64,000 bases of DNA, from the NCBI GenBank assembly GCA_052161645.1, contig CP197414.1; one strand, 5' to 3'. The stretch comes from Laterigemmans sp052161645. Lineage in GTDB: Bacteria > Planctomycetota > Planctomycetia > Pirellulales > Pirellulaceae. The translations under genes were made by a program, and so were the position numbers. The notes beneath the pieces are model-generated. The model was given only the letters and a program-made list of their open reading frames with translations, had not been told where the DNA came from and did not search any database. Numbering within the stretch: position 1 is the stretch's first letter; every line of letters begins with the position of its first letter. Positions 17,122 to 25,995 of the stretch are shown piece by piece.

Positions 17122-19047
17122 TTACCAGTTCAGGCCGAACTGGCTGCCGCCCGACTCTTTGCCAACGCCCCCTTTGAGCGGGCCTTCGTGCTGACGGCGA
17201 ACCGCCAATTCGCGAGGCGGTTCGTCTTCTTCTTCGACCTGTTTTGTTTCGCTGGTCGCTGCTTTCGATTGCGCCTGTTTAATCGACAGGGCAATTCGTT
17301 GGCTTTCGCGTTCGACGGACAGTACCTTGACCTGAACTTGTTCGCCTTCCTTCATCACCGAACTGACATTGGAAACACGGTGGCTGGCCAGCTCGGAGAT
17401 ATGCACCAAGCCTTCGATGCCGGCACCGATGCGAACAAAAGCACCAAAGTTGGTCAGACGTGAAACCGTGCCGGTGACCACCGAGCCGATTGGGGCGAGC
17501 GCCTCGACGGTGTCCCAGGGGTTTTCCAACAGGTCGCGATAGGAAAGCGCGATTTTGCCAGTCTGCTTGTCGACCTTTTCAATTTTGACTTTGACTTTCT
17601 GCCCCAGTTCCAGCACATCGCTGGGGTGTTTGACGTTGTCCCAGCTCAGTCGGCTGATGTGGATCATGCCATCGAGCCCGCCCAGGTCGACGAACGCGCC
17701 GAAATCCTTCAAGCTCCGCACGGTTCCTTCCAGCGTGTCGCCGGGTTCGATCTTTTCTAGCTGTTCCTTGCGTTGCTCTTCCCGCTCGCGCTCCAAGATG
17801 GCGCGATGGCTGAGCACTAAATTCTTGCGGCGAGGATTGCATTCGGTGACTAAGCAGATCAGCCGTTGTCCGACGAATTCGCTGGCATCTTCCACGCGAT
17901 ACTGAGCGATCTGGCTGATCGGAATAAAGCCTCGGATGTTGCCCACGGTCGCTTCCAAACCGCCCGTGTTGGCGGCCGCCACGTGGGCTTCGACCACGGT
18001 CCCCTCCTCGATATCGTCCCAATCGCTGACATCGAGTGCTTGACCGGGGGGCACCAAGTTGTAGAGACCATCCTCACGGCTGAAGCCTCGCACAATCAGA
18101 TCGAGCCGAGCACCGACTTCCGGTGGTGTCTCGAATTGCAAGCGGCTGACCATCCCTTCGTCGGGGCCACCCAGTGCGACATAGACGTTCTCTTCGTCCA
18201 TTTTCAAGACGGTGCCCTGGAGCTTTTGACCTTCTTCCAAACCGCCTTGGCGATTCTCCAAACCGGCCGGACCGCTTAAGAATGCTTCCAAATCGGCTTC
18301 CGCCAATTCGGCGTCGAGTTGAGCTTGCAGATCGTCGCCCAGGGGCTGACGCAAGTTGGGCAATTGCACTCGCTCTTTGTAACCACCACCTCCGCCAGCG
18401 GATTGAGCTTGAGTGTTTTTTGAGTCATCAGGTCCAGTTTCGTTACCACTCGCGTCAGCCTGGCCTGTCCCGTCAGCTTGGCTGCTCACCGCGGGAGCTG
18501 ACTTTAGAGCCGGTTTGCCACCAGAGACGCCCTGCGGACGAAAGGGGCCAGCCGTGGGACCCATCGGTTTGTTCGTTGCTGGACGTTTTCCACCCGTCGA
18601 CTTGCCCCCTTTGGGTAATCGCTCGGCGGTTGGCGAGGAGGGCTTGGCGATTCCCAGTCCACGAGCGGCCAAAGGTCCGGCAGAACGTGCTAAGGGGCCG
18701 CTGCCCGCGGCGTTAGGCTGTTCGGCGGACTTGGTTGGTTCGGTTTGCTGTTCGGTTGGTTGTTCGGTTGGTTGTTCGGTTGGTTGTTCGGTTGGTTGTT
18801 CGGTTGGTTGTTCGGTTGGTTGTTCGGCTGGAGCTGCGGGCTGTTCGGGTGCCGAAGCTGCGGGGGCCGGGGTGGCTGCGTCGTTCTCAGGAGATTGCTC
18901 AGGCACAGGTCTATTTTCGGCGTTTGTGGTTTCGGATTGCGGAGTCGACGAAGATTCACCCGCCGCCGGTTCTTGGCTTGGTGTAGCTGCCGAATCGGTC
19001 GGAGGGACCGAATTGGATTGGGACGCTGGGGGCTGGCCAGAATTCAT
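17122..19047 (-). CDS. S1 RNA-binding domain protein (ribosomal protein S1-like)
   Basis: A 641-residue protein with a long low-complexity N-terminus and four S1 domains at about residues 271-335, 346-418, 434-508 and 518-591. The last two are canonical (LEGTVRSLKDFGAFVDLGG and VTGTVSRLTNFGAFVRIGA). The N-terminal 240 residues are rich in Pro, Gln, Thr, Glu and Ala, with an (EQPT)n run and basic GGK/PKGGK segments, unlike ribosomal S1 of model bacteria. It probably acts as bS1 or a related mRNA/translation factor. ATG 19047 begins the acidic/Pro-rich sequence; the longer frame to 19134 adds an unrelated-looking stretch without a ribosome-binding site. Confidence 0.9.
   Translation of the reverse strand: MNSGQPPASQSNSVPPTDSAATPSQEPAAGESSSTPQSETTNAENRPVPEQSPENDAATPAPAASAPEQPAAPAEQPTEQPTEQPTEQPTEQPTEQPTEQQTEPTKSAEQPNAAGSGPLARSAGPLAARGLGIAKPSSPTAERLPKGGKSTGGKRPATNKPMGPTAGPFRPQGVSGGKPALKSAPAVSSQADGTGQADASGNETGPDDSKNTQAQSAGGGGGYKERVQLPNLRQPLGDDLQAQLDAELAEADLEAFLSGPAGLENRQGGLEEGQKLQGTVLKMDEENVYVALGGPDEGMVSRLQFETPPEVGARLDLIVRGFSREDGLYNLVPPGQALDVSDWDDIEEGTVVEAHVAAANTGGLEATVGNIRGFIPISQIAQYRVEDASEFVGQRLICLVTECNPRRKNLVLSHRAILEREREEQRKEQLEKIEPGDTLEGTVRSLKDFGAFVDLGGLDGMIHISRLSWDNVKHPSDVLELGQKVKVKIEKVDKQTGKIALSYRDLLENPWDTVEALAPIGSVVTGTVSRLTNFGAFVRIGAGIEGLVHISELASHRVSNVSSVMKEGEQVQVKVLSVERESQRIALSIKQAQSKAATSETKQVEEEDEPPRELAVRRQHEGPLKGGVGKESGGSQFGLNW
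18747..18829. repeat. 12-bp coding tandem repeat in the S1-protein gene
   Basis: About seven near-perfect copies of the 12-bp unit TTCGGTTGGTTG (plus-strand view) encode the (EQPT)n run at about residues 75-105 of the S1 protein. Unit length keeps frame, so copy number could vary among strains by slippage without breaking the gene. Flanking copies are degenerate (EQQT, EPT). Confidence 0.93.
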
Positions 19048-19223
19048 CAATCTGTCAAAACGAAAAGCGAAGGGAAATGGCGACCGAAGTGGTGATGCCG
19101 AGTAACACCGTAGTCTAACAGTGCAATTCTGCAATCGATAGGCTGTTGTCGGCTATTTCAGGTGCAATCTTCCCGCAAGTTCAGGCGAAATAACCGTTAC
19201 GCATTCCCCAGGCCGCAACATCA

Positions 19224-19742
19224 ATGCCATCCCTAACTCATTTGCCCGCGTCGTTGTTCCCCCCACCCCTCGCTTCCTTGATCGCGAGTTTGCCGTACCC
19301 TGCGTTGGATGCCGGCGAACCCAGCTTCGAACTCGCCACTATGCTCAAAGAGCTCGAAGCCGCTCGCGGCAATCAACCCTTTGCTCCTCCACAAATGGCG
19401 GCGTTATGGCTGCTGGCTGGGGACCTTGAGCAATCGCACGCTATTAGTCAGTCGCTGGATACCCATTTGGGCAGCTTCTGGCACGGAGTCATGCACCGTC
19501 GCGAAGGCGATTATGGCAATGCCAAATATTGGTTTCGCCGGGCGGGTACTTTGCGCTGTTTTTCCACTTTGACGCGGGCCGTTCAAGAAGACTCGGAGAC
19601 CGCTTCGTTGTTACCAAACAGTGATTGGGATGCCGAGCTGTTCGTTGATTTTTGCCAACAGGCCGTTCGCAATGGGGGGCCACAGCAAACTCGCTGCGAG
19701 TTGGCTCAATGGAGGGAGTGGCAGATCGTCTTTAACGTTTAG
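19224..19742 (+). CDS. Conserved hypothetical protein
   Basis: A 172-residue cytoplasmic protein with no signal peptide. Its most distinctive part, LGSFWHGVMHRREGDYGNAKYWFRRAG-like at residues about 82-108, matches a conserved pattern I associate with an uncharacterised bacterial family in which the motif is H-x-x-MHRREGD-x-x-NAKYWFRR. The preceding helices (WLLAGDLEQSHAISQSL) look TPR-like. No catalytic residues can be assigned. The gene stands alone; 148 bases separate it from the divergent S1 gene. Confidence 0.75.
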   Translation: MPSLTHLPASLFPPPLASLIASLPYPALDAGEPSFELATMLKELEAARGNQPFAPPQMAALWLLAGDLEQSHAISQSLDTHLGSFWHGVMHRREGDYGNAKYWFRRAGTLRCFSTLTRAVQEDSETASLLPNSDWDAELFVDFCQQAVRNGGPQQTRCELAQWREWQIVFNV

Positions 19743-20028
19743 CAACATCGGACAAAACGGCGGTTCGTGTTGGGGTGAAGTGTCTATTTCCTAGGGGGTG
19801 CTGCGTTTTTTTACGCATTTAGTAGGTTTTCACCTAGCTTCTCTGGACCGCGTCACCTAGGCTCTTGAGCAGCACCTAAACGTCTGGCACACCACTCGAT
19901 GTGGCTGAGGGTGATCTGGTGCCCCCCATCCCTGAATTGCGTCGCACGCGTCAAGCGCATAATATAAAGACGACTTATCTGATTGGGAGACTGTCGCGAG
20001 CCAGCACGGAGAGCTGTTAGAAGTAGCA

Positions 20029-20085
20029 GACGGGGGAGGACCGGTCCGAATGGGGCATATATTTGGAACGGATCCTCCCCCTGTC
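20029..20085. other. Imperfect 22-bp inverted repeat upstream of response regulator
   Basis: In the 412-base gap 19743-20154, the arm GACGGGGGAGGACCGGTCC (20029-20047) pairs with GGATCCTCCCCCTGTC (20070-20085), leaving a loop of about 20 bases. There is no following T run, so it is not an ordinary terminator. Its place about 70 bases ahead of the response-regulator start suggests a leader structure or operator, or simply a terminator-like relic. The rest of the gap shows nothing identifiable. Confidence 0.55.
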
Positions 20086-20154
20086 CACTCAAGTCGTCGC
20101 GACTCTAATTATTATCGGTCCCATTCGGGAAACATGCTATAAGGAAATCCCTGA

Positions 20155-20784
20155 ATGCCAGCCAATATATTAATCATCGATGATCACGGCTTAATTTGCC
20201 TCGCGGTTCGGCAGTTGGTCGATTTTGAGAGCGACTTGCATTGTTTGGCGACTTGCGCCGATTTGCAGACTGCCGAAGAAGTCCTCAGCGCCGAGCAGGT
20301 AGACGTCGCTGTCTGTGATTTGAATTTGGGTCAGGGAAACGTGTTCAAGTTTGTGACGCGCCTGACAAAGCTCGTCTCCACACGCTTCTTAATCTCCTCA
20401 GCACTCCGCCCCGAACTCTACGCGCCGCTTTGCCGACGAGCGGGAGCCAGTGGCTATATTCACAAATCGGCAGCCCCCAATGTGCTGGTGGATGCCATTC
20501 GTAAATTGGCCTGCGAGCATGCCGAGGACGAGCGGCCCTGGGTGGGAGAAGTCTTGCATGATCATCGTCCCGGTTCGCTGTTGTGCGGGCTGAGTGATCG
20601 CGAGTGGCAGATCTTGTTGGAACTCGGACGGGGAAATTCGACGAAAGAGATTGCTCGTAAGTTTTTCGTCAGCGACAAGACCGTTGAATCGCACCGCTTG
20701 AGCATCAAACGGAAATTGGCTTTTGAGTCGAAGGATCAATTAGTCAGTTTCGCGGCGGAGTTGAGCGAAGTGATGTCGGATTGA
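20155..20784 (+). CDS. NarL/FixJ-type response regulator
   Basis: A 209-residue DNA-binding response regulator. The receiver domain carries D9-D10, phospho-acceptor D55 (VAVCDLNLG), S81/S82 in the switch strand and K104 (GYIHKSA). The C-terminal LuxR-type helix-turn-helix follows at about 143-205: LSDREWQILLELGRGNSTKEIARKFFVSDKTVESHRLSIKRKL-like, with the recognition helix at VSDKTVESHR. AAGGAAAT precedes the ATG. No sensor kinase lies beside it; the converging neighbour is a tiny protein with an H-box-like helix. A cognate signal cannot be named. Confidence 0.93.
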   Translation: MPANILIIDDHGLICLAVRQLVDFESDLHCLATCADLQTAEEVLSAEQVDVAVCDLNLGQGNVFKFVTRLTKLVSTRFLISSALRPELYAPLCRRAGASGYIHKSAAPNVLVDAIRKLACEHAEDERPWVGEVLHDHRPGSLLCGLSDREWQILLELGRGNSTKEIARKFFVSDKTVESHRLSIKRKLAFESKDQLVSFAAELSEVMSD

Positions 20785-20825
20785 AGGTTGGCCAAATGTT
20801 GGCGTGAACCTCTCTCAGGGGCTCA

Positions 20826-21020
20826 TTAAACGTCGGTCGGTTTGGCCTCCGGGTTTTCGATGAGCTGCTCTAAACGCAGTAACTCCTCCGCAGCCATCTC
20901 CAGCAGTCGCAGGTCGACGGTATCTCCCGCTTCGCCTTGTTGGCGAATGACCTGCAAAGCCAGCGAAATGGAATTGATGTGGTTTCGTGCTTGATGGCGA
21001 TCTTGTCTGCTGAGCTGCAC
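20826..21020 (-). CDS. Mini-protein resembling an isolated histidine-kinase phosphoacceptor helix pair
   Basis: A 64-residue protein of two predicted helices. The first, QDRHQARNHINSISLALQVI, resembles the H-box of HisKA_2/HWE-like kinases (HH-R-x-KNNLQ-x-I); the second is leucine-rich and acidic (LRLLEMAAEELLRLEQLIE). There is no ATP-binding domain. GTG 21020 is chosen because GAGGGG lies six bases upstream; a TTG at 21041 is also in frame. The gene converges on the response regulator, 41 bases apart, suggesting a functional link, perhaps as phosphotransfer or inhibitory partner. Both the gene and its role are inferred from pattern. Confidence 0.6.
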   Translation of the reverse strand: MQLSRQDRHQARNHINSISLALQVIRQQGEAGDTVDLRLLEMAAEELLRLEQLIENPEAKPTDV

Positions 21021-21222
21021 GTGGTGCCCCTCTTGTAGCAATCAGATGTAATGGGCGGATGTAACGAGCTTGATCCTGGCAAATGAATGATTCGGCCGTG
21101 CCGGGCGTTCACTTTGAAGCTTGACAGCTAGTTTCCCGTTGTCCTAGCATCCCGACCCGGATTGTACACGGAGTGACATAGATGTCGCGCCGCTGATTTC
21201 CACCCGCAAGTGGATTGCTAGG

Positions 21223-24200
21223 ATGCTTCAACGCCGCTCACCGGTGATGTTAATCGCAGCTTTTTGCGTAATATTCAGTTCATTGACGCCAGTACCGCGG
21301 CCTTTGGTTGGGCAAACCGGCGAAGGGCCCAGCACCGTTTCTTATGTGCTCCGACATCAGAGTGCGGAAAAAATACTTCAAGTATTTCAGCCTTTGGTGG
21401 CGAACGAGCCCGGGGTGCAGCTGCGCGCTGATGCTGACAAGAAACGGATCGTGCTGAGCGGGCCCGACTGGGCCCATGAGCTGTTCGAACAGGTCTTACA
21501 GCGAGTCGACCGCGAGGCAAAACCGGTCCAGCCGGAAGCAAGACCGTCACCCATCCCAGCGGCTCAATTGCAGCAGCCGCGGCTCCGTGCACCCCCCACG
21601 GCAGATTCATCTCCCCCAGCCGATTCACGTCCCTCGGCCGATTCCCAGCGCGGCGAGCCGGTGGGGCCCGTCGATGTGGAATTGCGGCGGCGGTTAGTCA
21701 ATTTGCCGACCGGTAAAGCGACTGCGATGCGGCGAGACCTGCTGGAATTACTCGGCGGTCGTCTGCGAATCCCCCCTGATCCTAAGTTACCTTGGAGTAT
21801 CAACACGCCCCAGGGGCCGCTGCGAATCGATTTCGATCTGGCTCGCGAGGATGTCTTGCTCGATGGCCCCGCCAACGTGATTGATCAATTTAGTCAACTG
21901 CTGACCGTGGTTGCGCAGAAGTATCTCCCCCGTCGAGCCGAGCAAGCTGGCGGACAAAGCCAACGCGTGCTGTTGTTACGCCGCGAAGTCCAAGCCGAAG
22001 TGGAAATGTTGCTGGAGTCCTCGCAACACTTGCTGCGGCAAGAGGACTCGACACTCAACGCCGGCATGCGGCTAAACGGGGGGGCTCGGCAAGCAACCGC
22101 TTCGCTGCGGCAAGGTGCCGATTTAATCGTTCGCTTGGCAGGCGCTCAGCAACCACCTGCTGAAACACCACCTGCGCAAAAACCACCAGTTAATCAGCAA
22201 GAGGGCGAGCAGCAACAGGGTGAGCAAGTTCCAGGGGATAACCGAGCGGGAGAAAATATTCTGCCTCTCAACCCCGCGCTGCCCCAACTCGACGGAGTGG
22301 AGATCGAACTGCTGCCTGACCTCGACGCGATTATTCTCAAAGGGCGTGATCAAGATCTACAACAATTGGCGGAAATCATTCGTGAGTTGGAGCAAATCAG
22401 TCGTGAGACTCAGCCAGCCGTCGAAATCGTCAGGCTGCGGCATACCAATTCTACGCAGATTGCCGAGTTGATTGCCGATACTCAACAAGACTTGCTGGGC
22501 ACTCGCCAGGGTCGCGCTCAATTGACGCCGCTGGGCAAGCCCAATGCGTTGCTGCTGATTGGCTGGGGCGAAGCGGTGGAGACGCTGCGCTCTTTGATTG
22601 GCAAACTGGATCAGCCGCTTGCTGCCGAGACCCAGTTCCGCTTGTTTCGCATCAAATATGCGGTTGCGACTGATTTGCAGCAAACCATTGATACCTTTTT
22701 CTCCGCTCGCGACGGTGCGCTGGCGCCGCAAGTGCAAGCCACCGTCGATCAACGCACGAACACGCTGATCGTGCACGCGGCGCCGCGGGACATGGTCGAG
22801 GTGCAGCGGATGGTTCAGGAGCTCGATACGCAGTCGGGGCGGTTTGTCCAAAGAACGCGGATTTTTCCCATTCGCAACAGCCTGGCCAGCGACGTGGCTG
22901 ACACTTTGCGGGAAACGGTCCAGCCGACTTCGGCAGCCAGCCAAGCGGCCGCGATGGAACTGCTGCTCGATGATCCCCAGAACCAACAAGTGATCGTTTC
23001 GGGGATTCTGGAGAATATTCAAATCACCGTGGACGTGCGTAAGAACAATCTAATCGTCTCCGCCCCGGCGGACGCGTTCGACGTGTTGGCCGCCTTGATT
23101 GATGTGCTCGATTCACCCAGTAGCATCGCCAAAATCAAGATCTTTCCGATTCGCAACAGCGACGCGGCTAGTTTGGTGGAAACGCTTCGCTCCTTGCTGC
23201 CCAGCCAAGCGGGCGGTGACCCCGTTTCGTCAGCCCAGTTGTCGAGCGCACCGGGGGAATCCTCGTTGGCTCCGCTGCGCTTTACGGTGGATGTTCGCAG
23301 CAACAGCATAATCGCCTCCGGTTCCGATGGCGATTTAACGATTGTCGATGCCCTGGTCACGCGGCTCGATGAAACTGACACCATGCAGCGGCAGAATACG
23401 GTTTATCAGCTAAAGAATTCGCCCGCCGTCGATGTGGCTTTGGCGATTAACGAATTCCTCAGAAATACGCGGCAGGTGGAAAACGCTTCGCCCGGAACGA
23501 TCAACCCTTATGATCAATTAGAAAAGGAGGTTGTCGTTGTCCCCGAGCCAGTTTCTAACAAGCTGATCGTCAGTGCCACGCCGAGGTACTTTGAGGAAAT
23601 CAGCAAGATGATTGAAAAGCTCGACGCCCAGCCACCCCAGGTGATGATTCAAGCTTTGATTGCTGAGATCGCGCTCGATAACACCGAGGAGTTTGGTGTG
23701 GAGTTGGGAATTCAAGATTCAGTGTTGTTTGATCGTGGGCTGTTGGGAGAGCTGCTAACCGTAACTAACACGGTGCAGAACTCCACGCCCGGCGGGGTGC
23801 AAACCGCGACCAATCAAGAGATCGTCGCAGCTACGAATCAACCGGGGTTTGATTTCAACAATACCAATTCGCTGGGCAATAGCGGCTCTAATCGAGCACT
23901 TGCTGGAGCGGGCACGGTGGGGCCTCAAGCGATCTCCAATTTTGCCGTCGGACGTGGTAACGCTGAGTTGGGTTTCGGTGGACTTGTGCTCTCAGCCAGC
24001 AGTCAAAACATTAACGTTTTGCTCCGTGCTTTGGAAGAAACGCGACGCATGGAAATCCTCAGTCGTCCCCAAGTGTTAACGCTCGATAACCAGCCCGCTT
24101 TCATTCAAGTGGGCCAGCGGGTGCCACGTATCACCGGTTCCTCGATTAACCAAATTGGTCAACAGAACACGGTCGAACTGGAGAACGTCGGCCTGATTTT

Positions 24201-24939
24201 GGGGGTCACGCCGCGGATTTCTCCAGAGGGGAATGTGACGATGGAGATTGATGCCGAGAAGTCCAGCATTGGGCCGGAGATCGAAGGTATCCCCGTCTCG
24301 GTCAGTAATGATGGCACGATTATTCGCAGCCCACGGGTCGACGTGACGAGTGCTCAAGCGACGGTCAGTGCGGCCGATGGAGAAACAATAATTCTGGGTG
24401 GCTTGATCACGAAGAGCCGCCGTGAAGTGCATCGCAAGGTGCCTTACCTGGGCGACATTCCCGTGCTCCGCCACCTGTTCCGCTTTGATTCCATGTCAGT
24501 CCGGCGGACCGAGTTGTTGATTATCCTCACACCTCACATCGTGCGTACTCCGGCCGATGCCGAACGGCTCAAGCAGATTGAAATGGCCCGCATGAGTTGG
24601 TGTGCGGCGGATGTGTTTGACTTGCATGGCGAGGTTTACCATGAGGCCGATACGTCGCTGTTGTTTTCGCAAGAGGATGAAGGCGTCCAGGTGATCTATC
24701 CGCATGTTGATCCCCGCGGTGCGGCCAAGATTTCACCGCAACAAGCAGCCGATTATCCGATGTTGGGACCGGTCTCGCCGCCGAACTTGCAAACATCGGA
24801 GGACCTGCCCTCGCCTCCCGCCAAGTTGCAACCGCCCGTCGTGTCCGGCCCCACCGCCCCTGCCGATTTCACGCTTCCACCCTCGCCTCGCGGCAACTCG
24901 AATTCCGGCTCTCCCACCCCCGTTCCGAGCGGAAGATAA
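21223..24939 (+). CDS. Type II secretion-type secretin (GspD/PilQ superfamily), unusually long
   Basis: A 1238-residue outer-membrane channel subunit, roughly twice the length of GspD. An N-terminal signal-like segment is followed by a first N-domain (VSYVLRHQSAEKILQVFQPL), a Pro/Gln-rich insert, and a series of about five more N1-type beta-alpha modules, each with the N-T-L-I-V/N-N-L-I-V type strand (RTNTLIVHA, RKNNLIVSA, RSNSIIASG, VSNKLIVSA). The C-terminal secretin core starts QVMIQALIAEIALDN and contains VGQRVPRITGS, VELENVGLILGVTPRIS and GETIILGGLI. A Pro-rich tail ends it. The next gene begins five bases later, so the pair is an operon. No other secretion genes are in the window. Confidence 0.93.
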   Translation: MLQRRSPVMLIAAFCVIFSSLTPVPRPLVGQTGEGPSTVSYVLRHQSAEKILQVFQPLVANEPGVQLRADADKKRIVLSGPDWAHELFEQVLQRVDREAKPVQPEARPSPIPAAQLQQPRLRAPPTADSSPPADSRPSADSQRGEPVGPVDVELRRRLVNLPTGKATAMRRDLLELLGGRLRIPPDPKLPWSINTPQGPLRIDFDLAREDVLLDGPANVIDQFSQLLTVVAQKYLPRRAEQAGGQSQRVLLLRREVQAEVEMLLESSQHLLRQEDSTLNAGMRLNGGARQATASLRQGADLIVRLAGAQQPPAETPPAQKPPVNQQEGEQQQGEQVPGDNRAGENILPLNPALPQLDGVEIELLPDLDAIILKGRDQDLQQLAEIIRELEQISRETQPAVEIVRLRHTNSTQIAELIADTQQDLLGTRQGRAQLTPLGKPNALLLIGWGEAVETLRSLIGKLDQPLAAETQFRLFRIKYAVATDLQQTIDTFFSARDGALAPQVQATVDQRTNTLIVHAAPRDMVEVQRMVQELDTQSGRFVQRTRIFPIRNSLASDVADTLRETVQPTSAASQAAAMELLLDDPQNQQVIVSGILENIQITVDVRKNNLIVSAPADAFDVLAALIDVLDSPSSIAKIKIFPIRNSDAASLVETLRSLLPSQAGGDPVSSAQLSSAPGESSLAPLRFTVDVRSNSIIASGSDGDLTIVDALVTRLDETDTMQRQNTVYQLKNSPAVDVALAINEFLRNTRQVENASPGTINPYDQLEKEVVVVPEPVSNKLIVSATPRYFEEISKMIEKLDAQPPQVMIQALIAEIALDNTEEFGVELGIQDSVLFDRGLLGELLTVTNTVQNSTPGGVQTATNQEIVAATNQPGFDFNNTNSLGNSGSNRALAGAGTVGPQAISNFAVGRGNAELGFGGLVLSASSQNINVLLRALEETRRMEILSRPQVLTLDNQPAFIQVGQRVPRITGSSINQIGQQNTVELENVGLILGVTPRISPEGNVTMEIDAEKSSIGPEIEGIPVSVSNDGTIIRSPRVDVTSAQATVSAADGETIILGGLITKSRREVHRKVPYLGDIPVLRHLFRFDSMSVRRTELLIILTPHIVRTPADAERLKQIEMARMSWCAADVFDLHGEVYHEADTSLLFSQEDEGVQVIYPHVDPRGAAKISPQQAADYPMLGPVSPPNLQTSEDLPSPPAKLQPPVVSGPTAPADFTLPPSPRGNSNSGSPTPVPSGR

Positions 24940-24944
24940 CAAAC

Positions 24945-25964
24945 ATGTATCGCAGTATCTGGTCTAAACGTTGGGCATTGTTGGCTCTGCTCGGTTGCAC
25001 CGGCGGCCAAGTAGGTTGTCAGTTCGCACCCGAAGCCAGCCCCTGGCCCAAACCCTTTTTTGCCGCCAAACCAACGCATCAACTGCCCGACCGGATGATG
25101 GTCATCTGGTCCGATACCATTTTGCACCAACCGCAGCAGCCCGGCGTGCGAGGCTTCGGTGGCCGGATTTACTTCTACAAGGGAAGTGGTTCCGAGCCGG
25201 TGATGGTCGATGGCGGTTTGGCTGTCTACGCGTTTGACGCCGCCAACGGACTGCGGAATTCAGCCAAGCCGGAACGTAAGTTTGTCTTCACGGCTGATCA
25301 GTTCAATGACCACATGAGTCACACAGACATGGGACCCTCGTACAGCGTGTGGATTCCCTGGGACGAGGTGGGTGGCACTTCGCGACAGCTGAGCCTGGTG
25401 ACGCGTTTCGAGGGCCGCACTGGCGGCGTGGTCATCTCTGACCCGGCTGTCAAACTGCTGCCCGGTCTCGATGTGCCGCTGACTCAGCCAGTTGTCACCC
25501 GGGCTGTCTCGGAAGCGGTTGCTGCCGCGGGCGGTGTGGTGCAAGCCAGTAATCAAACGGACTTCGCTGCCGAGAGCACAGCTTCCAGCGGCGACTGGCG
25601 GGGCCCGCGACGGGAAGTCGAAACGTTAAGTTTGCCTCCGAATTTTGCTCGCCATCTTCGTGGTAATCAGCAACCAATACCGTCGGCGATTGTGCCCGCG
25701 GTAAAGCCTGCGGACGCGAACGCTTCGCTGCTCGGCTCGGAAACTCCAAACGAGCCGCAAAGCTCAAGCACACTCGATGGCCGGGCTGAGTCGGCCAGTT
25801 TGCCACCGCAAACTCGAGGTTACCAGCCACGTCATTCGTTTCGGCAACCAGAGGGTGCTACGGCAGCGAGTGGGGCAGAGGGAGCAGCGGGGCGAACAGG
25901 AAATCAGCCCGCCGCCGCCAACTGGATGCATCAATTGCCCAGCACACCGCGGCGAAAGTACTGA
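24945..25964 (+). CDS. Putative lipoprotein cotranscribed with the secretin
   Basis: A 339-residue exported protein. The N-terminal hydrophobic stretch ends ALLALLGC, a possible lipobox, with a second candidate GQVGC a few residues later. The conserved core is residues about 50-165: PDRMMVIWSDTILHQPQQPGVRGFGGRI-type, then GLAVYAFDA and YSVWIPWDEVGG. The rest is disordered (Ser/Pro/Gln rich). The fixed position behind the long secretin suggests a pilotin-like or secretin-assembly role, which is inference. No known family recognised. Confidence 0.75.
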   Translation: MYRSIWSKRWALLALLGCTGGQVGCQFAPEASPWPKPFFAAKPTHQLPDRMMVIWSDTILHQPQQPGVRGFGGRIYFYKGSGSEPVMVDGGLAVYAFDAANGLRNSAKPERKFVFTADQFNDHMSHTDMGPSYSVWIPWDEVGGTSRQLSLVTRFEGRTGGVVISDPAVKLLPGLDVPLTQPVVTRAVSEAVAAAGGVVQASNQTDFAAESTASSGDWRGPRREVETLSLPPNFARHLRGNQQPIPSAIVPAVKPADANASLLGSETPNEPQSSSTLDGRAESASLPPQTRGYQPRHSFRQPEGATAASGAEGAAGRTGNQPAAANWMHQLPSTPRRKY

Positions 25965-25966
25965 AC

Positions 25967-25984
25967 GCACTAGCGTCCGGTTCC
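25967..25984. repeat. Short copy of a dispersed palindromic repeat
   Basis: GCACTAGCGTCCGGTTCC between two stop codons matches the right half of elements at 47762-47794 and 63265-63297. It sits in the 31-base space between convergent genes. Confidence 0.7.
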
Positions 25985-25995
25985 GCGGCGCAGCT

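Noticed and set aside
18413..19105. Open frame antisense to the S1 gene (Gly/Ala/Cys rich)
   Set aside because: It is the mirror of the EQPT repeat and low-complexity region; the S1 frame carries real domains.
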